Positions 10,980 through 22,500 of a DNA stretch of 64,000 nt are shown piece by piece. Source of the DNA: Charina bottae (lineage: Eukaryota > Chordata > Lepidosauria > Squamata > Charinaidae). Position 1 is the stretch's first letter. Each line of letters opens with the position of its first letter. The stretch spans positions 6,418,501 through 6,482,500 of the forward strand of contig JALMGJ010000015.1 in assembly GCA_023362775.1 (NCBI GenBank), in the 5' to 3' direction. Under the pieces are notes generated by a model that was not told where the DNA came from, made no database searches, and worked only from the letters and a program-made list of their open reading frames with translations. The translations under genes were made by a program, and so were the position numbers.

Positions 10980-13045
10980 ACAGAAAAGAGCCCACACACA
11001 TATTCTTTCAACCTTTTATCACTAGCCTCCAACTGAGGGACTTCGAACTTGCTTCCTGTGTATGGCATTGAGGAAAGAAAGGACAGTTCACTTAACAAAA
11101 AGGTTTAAAGGCAGGAGAGTTATACACAAACTGAGATTCTGTTATTTCCAGTTGCATTGTGTTTAAGTGCATCCTCATTAGTAATTTTACATGTCAGGTT
11201 TACTGCCTGTTGCTATACTTGGTGGTGCCCTTTCCTTTTCTCTCCAGCTTAGTTTGATTTATTGTTCACACATCCATTTCTGCTGCTTGGCTGGCATCTT
11301 AAACACTGCAGAGATTAAAATAGTTAGGTGTAGCTTAGATAAACGGACTGGTAGACAAAAGAAAACCACTCACAACCTTCCAACTAAATATCTGTTGCTA
11401 CTACCCAATTCTTGTTAAAAATTAACTGGTTTATACCCCCTTCCCTCTCCTATAACATGATTAATTTTGTCCCTAAAAATTAACATGGTCCTGTGGGTTT
11501 TAGGTTCCCCCAATTCCTAGCAGCTGAGACAGCGTTTATTTGATACAAAAATAGAGGCTGGGTGGGTTCCTCTCCTTAGGCTACCGGTCAGTGCCCAAGG
11601 AAAAAGAACCACCCCAGTCCTTACAAACAGTCACCTTTTATTTTACATACATCTTGTCCAAAGAAATACACTCCTTTTGTTCAGAGAAACAGAAGAAACC
11701 CCAGTTAGCATAGACGGGAAATTAGTACTCTGCTTAGTGCAGATGTAAAAGGATCCCATTTAGCGCAGGCAGGGGATAGGCACTTAAGAGATAGGCACTT
11801 AAGTGAGAAGATTTCTTTTAGCGCTTAGAAGAAACTGACTCATTTCACCCCCTTCCATCGGTATCTTAAGCATTAGCAGGTAGGGGTTAAACAGAGAGTA
11901 AAGATGGGGTGGCTTAAGGCCACACACGCACACACATATACATGGCGGGGGGGGGGGGAATTAGCAAGAGGCACACTTCAGGGAGGCAGGACAGAATACA
12001 AAAAGAGTATTGCAAGCCTCAAAACAGTAAGAGTAGGAAACTTCATGACATTTTCCTAAGAAAATTAGGCTGGGGCTTCTCCCCTTACCTTTCTTGTACT
12101 TTTTGACTCAATTTTGACTCCTGGCAAATGCCTGGAGTCCTGGCATTCTTTTGGCAATGATTTCAGGAGTGGCTTGCCAGTGCCTCCTTCCTGAGAGAAA
12201 AACAACTGGCCCAAAATCACCCAGCTGGCTTCCATGCAACAAAGGTAGGACTAGAATTCAACGTTCCCAGTTTCCACCCCTTTTGCCCTTCCCACACCAA
12301 GCTGGCTCTCTTAAAGAAATCGTTTGCCTTCCTTTCCTTGTCTTCAAGAAAAGAGAAGAAAAATTGGTACATGCAGTTAGCAATGACTTGTCACCTCCTT
12401 CACAGTGGCAAGGAGTTCCTAAGGCAATGCTTCATTAGATTTTGAACTTAAACAAAAGCGTGCTAAACTTCATTCCTGTTTTTTTTCTTTTTCCCTCTAA
12501 AATGCCTTCACATGCATTTCCAAAGACAAATTCAGATCTAAGTGCAACAATCAATCAGATCCAGACACACACATGCCTTCAGGCTCTCTGAATCACATTT
12601 CTTAAACCTTCTTACTTCTCATACTTTCCTCTTGCTTCTTTCCTACTCAGGCTTCTGGTCCCTCCTAGAGCATGGCACTTTCTAAAATTCCTATCTATGC
12701 TACGTACAGTTACCCACCATCAATTTTTTTTTTTTTACAAACAAGACAGAGTTGCAGAAATCAAGAGTAGCTGCAAACATGGCAGCTTCCTTGTATCATC
12801 TGCAATAGTTTGTTCTTTCCCACAAATGAAGGGGTTTTAGCAATAACCTTTAATTTTTCTTAATGCTTCTTCAAGCAGCTGCCCTTGGCTATTTCTTCAT
12901 TAAGGGAGCAAACTGTGGAAGCAGGGCCTTAAGGGCTAATGGGCATCTATGATAGCCCAGAGCAGTCAGACACACAAACAATCAAAACACTGAATGCACA
13001 GACATACTTAGAAAACAAAGCAAAAACTACTTAGTGACTCCTGAT
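10980..13045. other. Non-retroviral-looking insert inside the provirus
   Basis: About 2 kb between the gag and integrase remnants has no open frame resembling gag or pol on the - strand. It includes a CR1/L2-type tail at about 12150-12310 (TGGCTTGCCAGTGCC and ATCACCCAGCTGGCTTCCATG blocks, as at 33000-33110). It also has an (AC)n/(G)n run at 11925-11958. It could be captured host sequence or a later nested insertion; I could not find clean insertion boundaries. Confidence 0.55.
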
Positions 13046-13175
13046 TTTCACAAGCCTGAGGTGAAAAAAAAATCCCAGCTGGAGGAAGAGATTATGCCAA
13101 TTGCAAAGGCTCCAAGGAGCATGCACAGAGTGCCATGGGGCATTTTAAAATAAACTCTTCCCCAACAATAGTCTT

Positions 13176-13442
13176 CTAAACATTCCTTCCCCAGGGAGCT
13201 GATGAAAACCTGGACCACCTGTAGTTTGGTTCTAATAGAACATATATTGGCCATTTTTGTACACACAACTGAACCATGGTTTCCTTGAGCAGCGTCTTAG
13301 TCCAGGGGATCAAGTTTTCTTCATCCCACTGGTCCAAAACAAATGCCAAAGGGGATATAGCTGGTATTACCGGTTTACTTTCATCAAGGTACCTCTTAGA
13401 CTCCCTTGGACACTCTTCTCTTTTACTTAGCCAAGCTCCCAT
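13176..13442 (-). pseudogene. ERV gag remnant: matrix (MA) N-terminus
   Basis: The - strand frame starts at ATG 13442 with MGAWLSK, a myristoylation-type MG start. It contains ISPLAFVLDQW and a W-P-rich region matching the layout of gammaretroviral matrix. It ends at a stop after about 89 residues; capsid and nucleocapsid are missing. Confidence 0.75.
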
Positions 13443-14025
13443 TCTGGAGACGGACAACGGCGGGGCGGGGGAAAGATTCCTCTTGACCTCCACACGCGCA
13501 CACACACAATCAACCGACCCACACCTGACCGGACTCAGTGGACGTTCCAACACTTGAGCCGCGGAACTGCAGATATGGGTCTCAGATTAGCCGTGCAGGA
13601 AGGTTTCTACTCTTCCCTACGGTATCTCAACACTCACACGAGGTCTCAAATCAATTCCCTATGATCCAGGAAATAGCTCTCTCGGATGTGCTTGCCAGCT
13701 GGCTCCGAAAGGCCCTCACGAAGTAGGCGCAGCTATAACCCGATCCCTCCCCGAGACCACCCAGGAAACACCGACACCGGAGGTCCTCACGAAGTAGACC
13801 TAAGACGGCTCGGCTCTTACCTGGGATCGTGCGCACGATGTTACCTGGCCGTCCTCTTGGTTCCCCTCGGTGTCCTCTGGAGTCCCCCTGTCTGCTATGT
13901 GCTAGTTCAAGGGGTTTCTTGGGTTGCGAGGAACCGTTCCTACCCCAGTCCCATCGGGCGACTGAAATCAGTCGGCGCGCCCCCAAGGGGAATCTGGACC
14001 AGTGCCGGTTTCAACGAACCCAGTC

Positions 14026-14043
14026 ATCCCGGACGAGCCCCCA
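14026..14043 (-). other. ERV primer binding site, tRNA-Pro
   Basis: The - strand reads TGGGGGCTCGTCCGGGAT, the proline tRNA primer site used by murine-leukaemia-type retroviruses, two bases inside the 5' LTR. Confidence 0.95.
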
Positions 14044-14045
14044 AT

Positions 14046-14798
14046 TGTGAGATTTGGCTCCAATTCCCACAAAAATAAAATACTGAACTGGCAAATAGCA
14101 GTGCTAAATGTTTATTGGTCTTTTGCAAAAGAGGCTTCTGCCATACCGTCACAAATTTGACTGGTATAGAGAGAGCAATGAGCAAGGTTCATTCATTTCT
14201 TTTATACATGTAATTCAAAGAAAAGTCAGTTTACATATTTAGTTTACATATTTACATATTTACACAAGTTTGCAAAGAGTCAGACTGACAGTTCTCAGTT
14301 CCTGCCGCGACGTTTTACAATACCACGGCCCGCCTTTTGTAAATTTCTCTGGGTGATATCTTTACTCTTTCTTGTGTGAGACTCTTCCTGATTAGTTCAG
14401 TCATTACCATAGTCATAATGGCTTTGAAGGTCCCTTAAAGTTCAATGTAGCTTAGTTTGTGTCAATAGGAGGCAATAGTTTCGTTGTTTTAACAAGCCTT
14501 TCTTTTAAGTAACTGACATACTAGTCTTGTTTTGAAGCTGACACCGAAAGAGAAGTTTGCTTATTTCTCTCCCTTCCTTCCCAGACCTTTATTATGTAAA
14601 TATCCCTTGGTGCTCAGGCAAGTATGTGTTGGGAGGTTGGTGTTAATGGGTTGTCTCCCTCCGGATTCATTGTCACCTATATGCCTCCACATAATGGTCT
14701 GTCTCAGAGTTTTTACAGCTAAGTTAGAAAGACTGATTTTCTCATTTTTCTATTGGTTTTAATCATTCTTGAGGAACACTAATTTTTAATATCTGACA
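14046..14798 (-). repeat. ERV 5' LTR
   Basis: 753-bp LTR, TG...CA bounded, apparently identical to 8287-9039, with its AATAAA signal at about 14111-14116 on the - strand. The AAGG duplication follows at 14799-14802. Confidence 0.95.
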
Positions 14799-14802
14799 AA
14801 GG

Positions 14803-17800
14803 TTTATTTAAACCAGAAATAGCCAGAATGCTTGGAAATGCAAGGGGTTCTTAAAGGGTGATAGGAACAGAGAGCTGCAGAAACAGTAGCTCCTGGGCCG
14901 CCTAAACAAGCTGTATTTATGTTTACCATCATTTGTAGATACGCATCCACATGCATGCAATTTTAATGAAGATCTGCACACTTTGTTTTCCTATATAATA
15001 GTGGCTACTCAATTCTGCAGAGGGCTTACAGCTCCACTGTACTAGTCTCTGTTAGGGGTGAGCTACATCTTATTTTTCTTGCAATTGTTTTGTTCTTCCC
15101 ATTCCCGTTTTGAAGTCCAAGAAGGTCTCAGTGTGAGGTTCTAGATTTGTCTAGGTTCGGACTATAGCCTTTCCCCCCCAGATTCCCTAGAAATTAAATG
15201 GGTAGAGGATCAGAGCCCTGTTTTGTCGATGCATGTCTCTGAACTACTCTACCTGCTGTAGATGGTAAAGCTTGTACAGAATGGTGGGTGGAATGGTCTA
15301 AGACAGCAGAGATGCCTTCCTGGTGGAGGTCTCAGCCCAAAAGCCAGAAGTATGAGAGAGAGGGAAACAGCTTTCTTCCGCTTTCTAGAGATTAGGGAAC
15401 TGCCTTGGGAATTCCAGGGTCCTTGGCTAGACTGGGAAGTCAAAGCAACATCCTTCCCTTGAAAAAGGCAGTGGCAGATCACTTACTTCTATACCTGCCA
15501 AGAAATGGTGATTGCATGGAATCAGTCACCAGGAGTCAAGGACAATGGGAGGATGACTTTACTATTCTTTTCCCTTCCCTCCTTCAAATCTATGGGCTTG
15601 ACTTTTGTCTACCTCCTTCCGTATTGACACATAGGTACAAACTCCCTCTGCACAATAGTGATTGCTCAAGCCAAGGATCGGGTGTAGCTTTTAGGTTGAG
15701 CATGAAAAGCCTTGTTCTCTCTTTTCTTCCTTTGTTGGTTGGCAGGCTGACTAATCTTGGTTTGTGCATAGTTAAGCAATAGGTAAGACTTTTTTAAAAA
15801 AGAACAAAATTATTATGCCGTAGTGAAATGATTGATCCCTAGTGCTTCTAGGATGGCCTTTCTTTCACTTTTTAAAATCAAGTTTAGTGACAATATAATA
15901 ACTTTCCCCCCCTCTCTTTGGCAATGCTATTCAGGGTTCTTCCCACTTTCCACCCAAAAAACGTAGGTTGTTCATGCATTCATCCGCGCAGGAATATAAG
16001 CGTGACCTGGCACTGAATCTGCTCCCGCACCTCTGGCCTCTGTGTCTTCTTGCAAGTCTGTTGACAAAGCCTACCTTTGCTCAGATGAGAGATAGCTCAA
16101 CACCAGGTCTTCTCTGTGTGTATAATATAGACTAGCTTCCATCTAAACGTTTTACAGTCAGTGGATCATATAGCAATAACATACAACGAGCAGCAGAAAA
16201 TACCCTTTAAAACAAGGACTTTTTGCAGCTGGAATGCTTCTGCTGAGGAGCATAAAATACTGGGAGGAATCATGCTATGGTAGCATAAAGAGGGTTGTAT
16301 TGTGTAATACTAGGAGTTGCTTTGCGGAAAAGGGAAAACACAGGTGTTGGCCTTCTGCCAGTCTTTGACTGGCTAAACACGCCACACTGCTTCTCTCTGC
16401 TCCCAATAAATGGCCAGAATCCTGTTTAACTTGTTTTTTAAGTCTGCTGTTCCATCAGTTTTTCTCCTCTTCGCTCAAGCCTTTCATGTAGGTTCGACTT
16501 TTTTTAAGCAGTGCTGCTTTTTGACAAATGTAAAGAATGTTGCAGATTATGTTCTCTTCTCACCAGCAGCTCAGCAGAAGCCACGAGGTTAGGGAATATT
16601 TAATTTACGGGCAGCCTCAGTAAGCGGGGTGTTAATTCGCTGTAGCTGTTAGTGGACAGTTAGGCCAGGATTGCATTCAAACCCCCATTTGGCCATGAAC
16701 CTCACTGAGTGATCTTTGGTTACTCACTGACTTGCAGCAGGAGGAGGAGGAGGCAAACTTAACATGTGCACAACACACACACACACACACACACACTAAA
16801 GCCCCCTTTTTCTGTCCATCAAAGCCCTCTTCTGGTCCTAATGGCTAAAAGCTGCTCAATTCTGCATCATTTGGAGGTTTTAGACCTGTCAAAACTGCAC
16901 AGTTACAAAGTACGTATGCCACAGCAACGTCTCCCTTTCTACCACCTGGACATCTCTGCTATGACCTTCTCTGCACTGCAACCTGCGTTCCTCTAAAAAA
17001 CGTAAATTCTTTAGCTATCAGAGATTGCAGAATTCCATCTCAGTATAACCTCTTCTCACACGGTTATTCTACAAATAATCTGGGAAGTAGAAAAAGGGAA
17101 GGAAAACACAGAGATTGCATTAGGCTTTCTGAAGAAAAGATGTGTTAGAAATACAACTGAATTCTCAATGTAAAATAATGAGGCAACAAAGTTTCTAGCT
17201 GTGCCAGTAAGAAACATGGAGGCCTGCTTTACTGTAAAGTAGATATCCCTATTTTTCACTAAGGATCTGTCTTCCTTCCTTTCTGCTATGACATACATGT
17301 TTGTTGGCTTGCATACTAAGGCTTTGATGTTGCTCCAGTCGAAAACAACTCTAAGCCTTAGTAAATAAATATAATACTACATGCACGTTGAGGCTGTCCT
17401 CTGGAAGCAGTCGTTCCCAAACCTAATTGCAAGAAAGAGGATTGGATTTGCTTGCTTTCTTCCACCAGCATATACAACATGGTTTCCAAGTTATTTTTTG
17501 TCTGATGGCTACTTAAAAGATATGGAACTGCTATAAAAACAGAGCATACAAACGTGCACACCCCGTGGCTGATTTCATGCATGGCATTTGTGTGATCCGA
17601 TGGGTTTGGGGGTAAACACATTGTGTGAGACCCCAACTGTTGCAGTTTATAAATCATGGCTTTTGGCTTAGCAGGCAGTATGATCCCAGCCTTTGTGGTT
17701 TATTCAGTGAATTAAAGTTAATTAAACCAGAGCTTGGCACTCTGCAAATCAGGACAGTGAGAGAGAGAGAGAGAGAGAGAATAGTTTCAACAAAATAATA

Positions 17801-18710
17801 GCATGGAAATAAGATGGAGAAGACCCATCATGTTCTTTTCCAGTTTTGGAGGATCCCCTGAAGAATGTTTAAATTTTCTGTGCTGTGGCCCTGTTTCAGC
17901 TTGACTGCAGTGGCAAAAGCTTTAATTCTACTTATCTAAGCCTTTCTGTGTCTATCCCATCTTCCCAAAATACATTTACCCTTCAATTATTCTCAGAGTG
18001 CAAACTTCACTGCTGCTAGCAGTTATAACCTCAGTTTAGGTGGTGGGGGCTGGGGGGCTGGATTTCCAGTCGGCATTGAGAACCAGATTAAGTGGAGTCA
18101 CATTTTTTGTCCTTTTCTGCTTCTACACGGGGAGGTCTTGAAAGAGGTTCTGAGACTCTGTGCAGTTGCTCAGTCCTGATTTAAGTGTTTGGATTCTTTC
18201 TACCCTAGGTCAAATATACGAGGCTTCCAGAGCTGCTGATTTAAGCAATGTCCCTCCTTGGGAGGGGGAAAAAACACTTTAATTCTAGTTACTAATATTT
18301 CTTTGAATAACCATAGAGATCCCATTTCTTAAATCAGTTTTGTGGCCTGAAAATGGCATTTCAGATACGGCAAACTTTCCCCCTTCCTTATCACTTCCCG
18401 TTTGGTGCCTGTGCTCAAATACACCTTAGGCACATCTACACTCCTACAAAACAAACTCCGAGAAAATGCAAGAGCTCCAATTATGTTTGTGTCAACATTG
18501 GCACACAGGCTGTGGGTTTCCACTGTTTCTGCGGAAGATTGCTGAACTCCAATGCTTTCCCCAAGGCAGGCCTGCAATGCACACTTGGAAAGTTGTGCCT
18601 AAGTTTCCAGTCTATTGGCTTCCACGGGTGGATTATTTGGGCTTCCCTTTTCAATCAGTGCAGGATTGCAGACCATTTTTAAAGTAAGACTTGAAAGAAT
18701 TACAAGGCAG
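14803..18710. other. No gene recognised; probably upstream or intron sequence of ESRP2
   Basis: I searched for ESRP2 exon 2 and found none. There are simple repeats: (AC)n at 16769-16796 and (GA)n at 17758-17781. The open frames at 15249-15782, 16410-16996 and 18329-18687 lack splice support and recognisable domains. Confidence 0.45.
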
Positions 18711-18712
18711 TA

Positions 18713-19122
18713 CAGGTAGTCCTCGCTTAACGACCACAATTGAGTCCAGAATTTCAGTTGCTAAGCAAAGCGGTCATTAAGTGAATCCGACCTGATTTTA
18801 CGTCCTTTTTGCAGCGGTCGTTAAGCGAATCACCATGAGCGTTAAGCGAACCATGTGGTCATTAAGCAAATCACACGGTTCGCCATTGATTTTGCTTGCC
18901 AGAAGCCGGCCAGGAAGGTCAAAAATGGTGATCACATGACCATGGGATGCTGCGATGGTCATAAATGTGAACCGGTTGTCAAGCGCCCAAATCCGTGATC
19001 ACGTGACTGCGGGGATGCTGCAACGGTCATAAATGCGAGGACCAGTCATAAGTCAGTTTTTTCAGCACCGTCGTAAGTCCAAACCATCCCTAAATGAATG
19101 GTTGTTCAGCGAGGACTACCTG
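18713..19122 (+). mobile_element. Tc1/mariner-type MITE, 410 bp
   Basis: The terminal inverted repeats are CAGGTAGTCCTCGCTTAACGA and its near complement ending GCGAGGACTACCTG, flanked by TA on both sides. The internal sequence is shared with copies at 47305, 50835, 59962 and 62842. TA duplication and TIRs point to Tc1/mariner; no transposase is present. Confidence 0.85.
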
Positions 19123-19389
19123 TAGTAAAACTGCTGATACCTGAAAGGAAGAAAAACAATCCAATCTTAGGAGCGGTTGGTTTTCTTGCTTTCATCCAGA
19201 AACTATCATCTCCACTCTGTAAAGAAGGCTAATCCTGGGTCATTCCCAGTGTGGTACTAGACAAAAAGGCCCATTGCCTCAGGCCAATTTAGAAACGGCA
19301 ACTGGATATTTCCAATCATTTTAAATTGTGAGACTGTCGCTTAGGTTGGAGGTTTGTAAGTGTTAATATTTCCCCCCTTCCTTTTTCAG

Positions 19390-19503
19390 TTCAGCCAACT
19401 GGTTTCCAGTGATCTGAAGGCTCTAGGAAGGAACGCATACACATTCTGCACAGATGGCCAACTCCTTATTCGACAGGTCCTCCACCCAGAAGCATCCAAA
19501 AAG
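19390..19503 (+). CDS. ESRP2: ESRP2 exon 3 (N-terminal domain)
   Basis: Acceptor TTTTTCAG, donor AAG|GTAAGC, phase 0 at both ends, 38 codons. Encodes [15 protein letters not shown] and [18 protein letters not shown], matching the conserved CTDGQ...RQ[VI]LHPEAS[RK]K block of ESRP proteins. Confidence 0.95.
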
Positions 19504-22500
19504 GTAAGCTGCTGATGGGATCCTGGCTAACACCCAAGACAGCATCCTGGATCCATTCCAGCGCTGCTTTAATTTTCTGCTGGGAATCCTGGTGCCCTTC
19601 AAATCTGAAACGACAATGCCCTGAAGCTAGCATGGCTATTGGTCATCATAACTTGGGAATTTATATTTTAGATGTTTTTATCTCTACTGTTTTAAAGTGT
19701 TTGCTATTGTAAACCGCCCAGAGCCCCCCTTTTCTGGGGGAGATGGGCGGTGGCAAAATTTGAAATATAAATAAAATAAATTATGGGCTTCCCATTACAA
19801 CACATCCCCCTCCTTCAAGCTTTATTTTAAAAGCATCTTTGTGAAATCAACATTCGAGCTCAACCATTAAAAAAATAGTCCTCTATAATTTACCATTGCC
19901 CCAGTTAGACACAAAAACTCTTTAAAGTTCTTTAGATCATAAAAATAACGTGCCACAAAACCACACCCTTGATTCCTTTCTAATCTAGGACAAGGTAAAG
20001 TCTTCTTCAGGTCAAGCTCCACTCCTTGAGACTTACGTAGACCACAGGTCAAAGAAACAACACATCTGAGGTTTACTGTTTCCTTCTTCTGGATCTGGTC
20101 CACAGCCCTGGGTTGTCCTAATGGTCTTTTGTCCAAATGACACTCAGATCTGACTTTGCTGAACTTTTCAAAATTAGCCAAGCACACAAATATTGGTAGA
20201 ATGTATGGGTAAGATCAGTGATTTTACAAACTGTACCCAGCCTGCCTAGTTTTAACACAATAGGATTAGCATCACTCTTGACTAAACATTCTAATTTGCC
20301 CGCAAAAAGAGTTATTGAGTTGAAGACTGGGGTTTCCATTGATGATCTTGAAAAAAATGCCATTGTTATTGTCTTCAAAGATACTCTAAATACTAGAACA
20401 GCCTTTCTCAACTTTTTGACCCTGGAGCAACCCTTGAAATATGTTTCAGGCCTTGGAGAACCCCTGCACATTCAGGGTCAAATATAGGCCAGAAGTTATG
20501 AAATTATTATATTTGTTTCATGTGTTGGCCTGTACATATGCAGTAGCAGTGTTCTTAAACTAAAAATGAAGAATGAAACTTACCTCTTGAATGTGAAGTT
20601 GCCCGAATTTGAAATAATTTTTAAAATAAATTGTGATCTCCCAGGGAACCCCTAGTGACCTCTCATGGAATCCTAGGGTGCCACAGAACCCTGGTTGAGA
20701 AACCCTGTGCTAGAGGAATCAGTGAGACATCTGCATCTAATGAAATCAGTTTAGTGGTAATGATTTTTTTCTAGCCACTTCCTTTTTATTCTGCTGGAGG
20801 AGAAGGAAGACTTAATAGAAGTGTAAAAAAAATGTGCACAGAACTGAGAATATGAACAGAAAGAAATTTTTCTCCTCTTCTCATATTTCAAGGCTCATCC
20901 TCTGAAACAAAATGTGGGGAAACTCAGGACTAATAAAAGGAATGGCTTTTTTACGCAATGGGAATTTAAAGTGGAATTTGCTATTACCTCATCTGGTGAT
21001 AGCCACAATTTAGATATTTTAAAATGGGGGCTGGACAAATTCTTGGAGGATAGGGCTATCCATAAAAGGTAGTCATGGGTTTTATCCCTTAAATAATAGT
21101 TGCTGGGAGAAGCAGAGTGGGAAAAGGCTTCTTACTCATTCTTCTGAGATTTCTGAATGCATCACAGGATACTGAATTAGATGGACCATTGATCTGATCC
21201 ATCAAATCTCATGTTCTTATGGAGAGTTCATCACTTTATGAGCATAGGATAAAATTCTGCACCTCTTTGACCTCTCAGCATTTGATCTGGACTCTGATTC
21301 GTTTCAGCCCACTCAAACCTTATCCTTCAGCTAACACCAGTGTTTCCCAAAATGTTGGTGGATACTTTTTAATTGTAATCTTTGTACTGAGTGGACTGTT
21401 ATTCCAGTGAAGAAGTAGGCAGTCAGCACGGTCCCTTGGTTTTAATTGCAAAATCAGAGTTAATTTGGCTGAAAAGAGAAAGGGTGCCCCACCCAACTTA
21501 GATTCCATTTCCACCCATCATCAACATGTCCTTCTGAACACATCACTCCCAAGAAAATCCAGTAGCTTTCCCTTCTATATTCCTGAGTTGTATACTTGTT
21601 CATGTTTATACATTAGTCTGATACTTTGGATGGGAAGAGGGAATTAGGGTTCTATATTTAGTCTAATTGAACTAGCATAATGGTCTTAATTTTCTCTTAA
21701 CAACTTTCCCTCCTTCCATCCAGGAACACTTGGGAGCTGCAGTTTTGAATTAGCTTTGTCAACATTCTATGTTTTATGTTTCTATCTTCCCTGATCATTT
21801 GAGGAATTATAGTTCCTCAAATACTGGCGGGCAGATCAGATTAATAATAGAAATGTGAGTTAAGCACCTAGAAAGGTGCAACACAGTAATTGGAATACGC
21901 AGTTAAAAATTACTTTCATTTACCTCTTTATTTTCATATGAAAGGCACCTGGTTAGTCTGAGTTTGTAGGAAAACTTAATTTATCAAGCTGCCTTGAAAT
22001 AATCCCAAGCACATTTGACTGAAACAATCATCATATATCACTCCTCTGTTTATTCCAGCCATCATTTTCCTTCCTCTGCTTCTCCTATATGTAATTGCAT
22101 GCTGTGCACAAGAGTGTACATCATGTTTTGAATCTGAAACACTTGGAGCTTGAAATGGGTTGATCTGAACATACTGAAAGGGTTTAGAGCTCCAAGCAGC
22201 CTCTTAGTTCCAAAGGTAAAGGTAAAGGTTCCCCCCGCACATTTTGTGCAGTCGTGTCCGACTCTAGGGGCCGGTGCTCATCTCCGTTTCTCAGCCGAAA
22301 AGCCAGCGTTGTCCGAAGACGCTAACACGGTCAGGTGGCTGGCATGATGAGCATGGAACGCTGTTACCTTCCCACCGAAGTGGTACCTATTTATCTACTT
22401 GCATTTGCATGCTTTCGAATTGCTAGGTTGGCAAGAGCTGGGGCGAGTGCGGGAGCTCACTCCGTCACGCGGGGCTCGGGATTCGAACCTCCGAACTTGT

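Larger units (their letters stand above)
8283..14802 (-). mobile_element. Class I (gammaretrovirus-like) endogenous retrovirus, defective provirus
   Basis: The provirus reads on the - strand: 5' LTR 14046-14798, primer site 14026-14043, gag remnant, foreign-looking segment, pol remnant, env remnant, polypurine tract, 3' LTR 8287-9039. The 4-bp duplication AAGG flanks it (8283-8286 and 14799-14802). A tRNA-Pro primer site and 4-bp duplication fit class I elements. The two 753-bp LTRs look identical by eye, so the insertion is probably young, yet gag-pol is mostly missing and env is broken. It therefore cannot make its own enzymes and would have needed a helper to move. Confidence 0.93.

Noticed and set aside
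13276..14078. + strand frames of 93-130 residues
   Set aside because: They lie antisense to the ERV leader and gag remnant; CG-rich viral leader gives chance open frames.
8773..14762. Identical 76-residue frames on the + strand at 8773 and 14532
   Set aside because: Both are antisense to the duplicated LTR.
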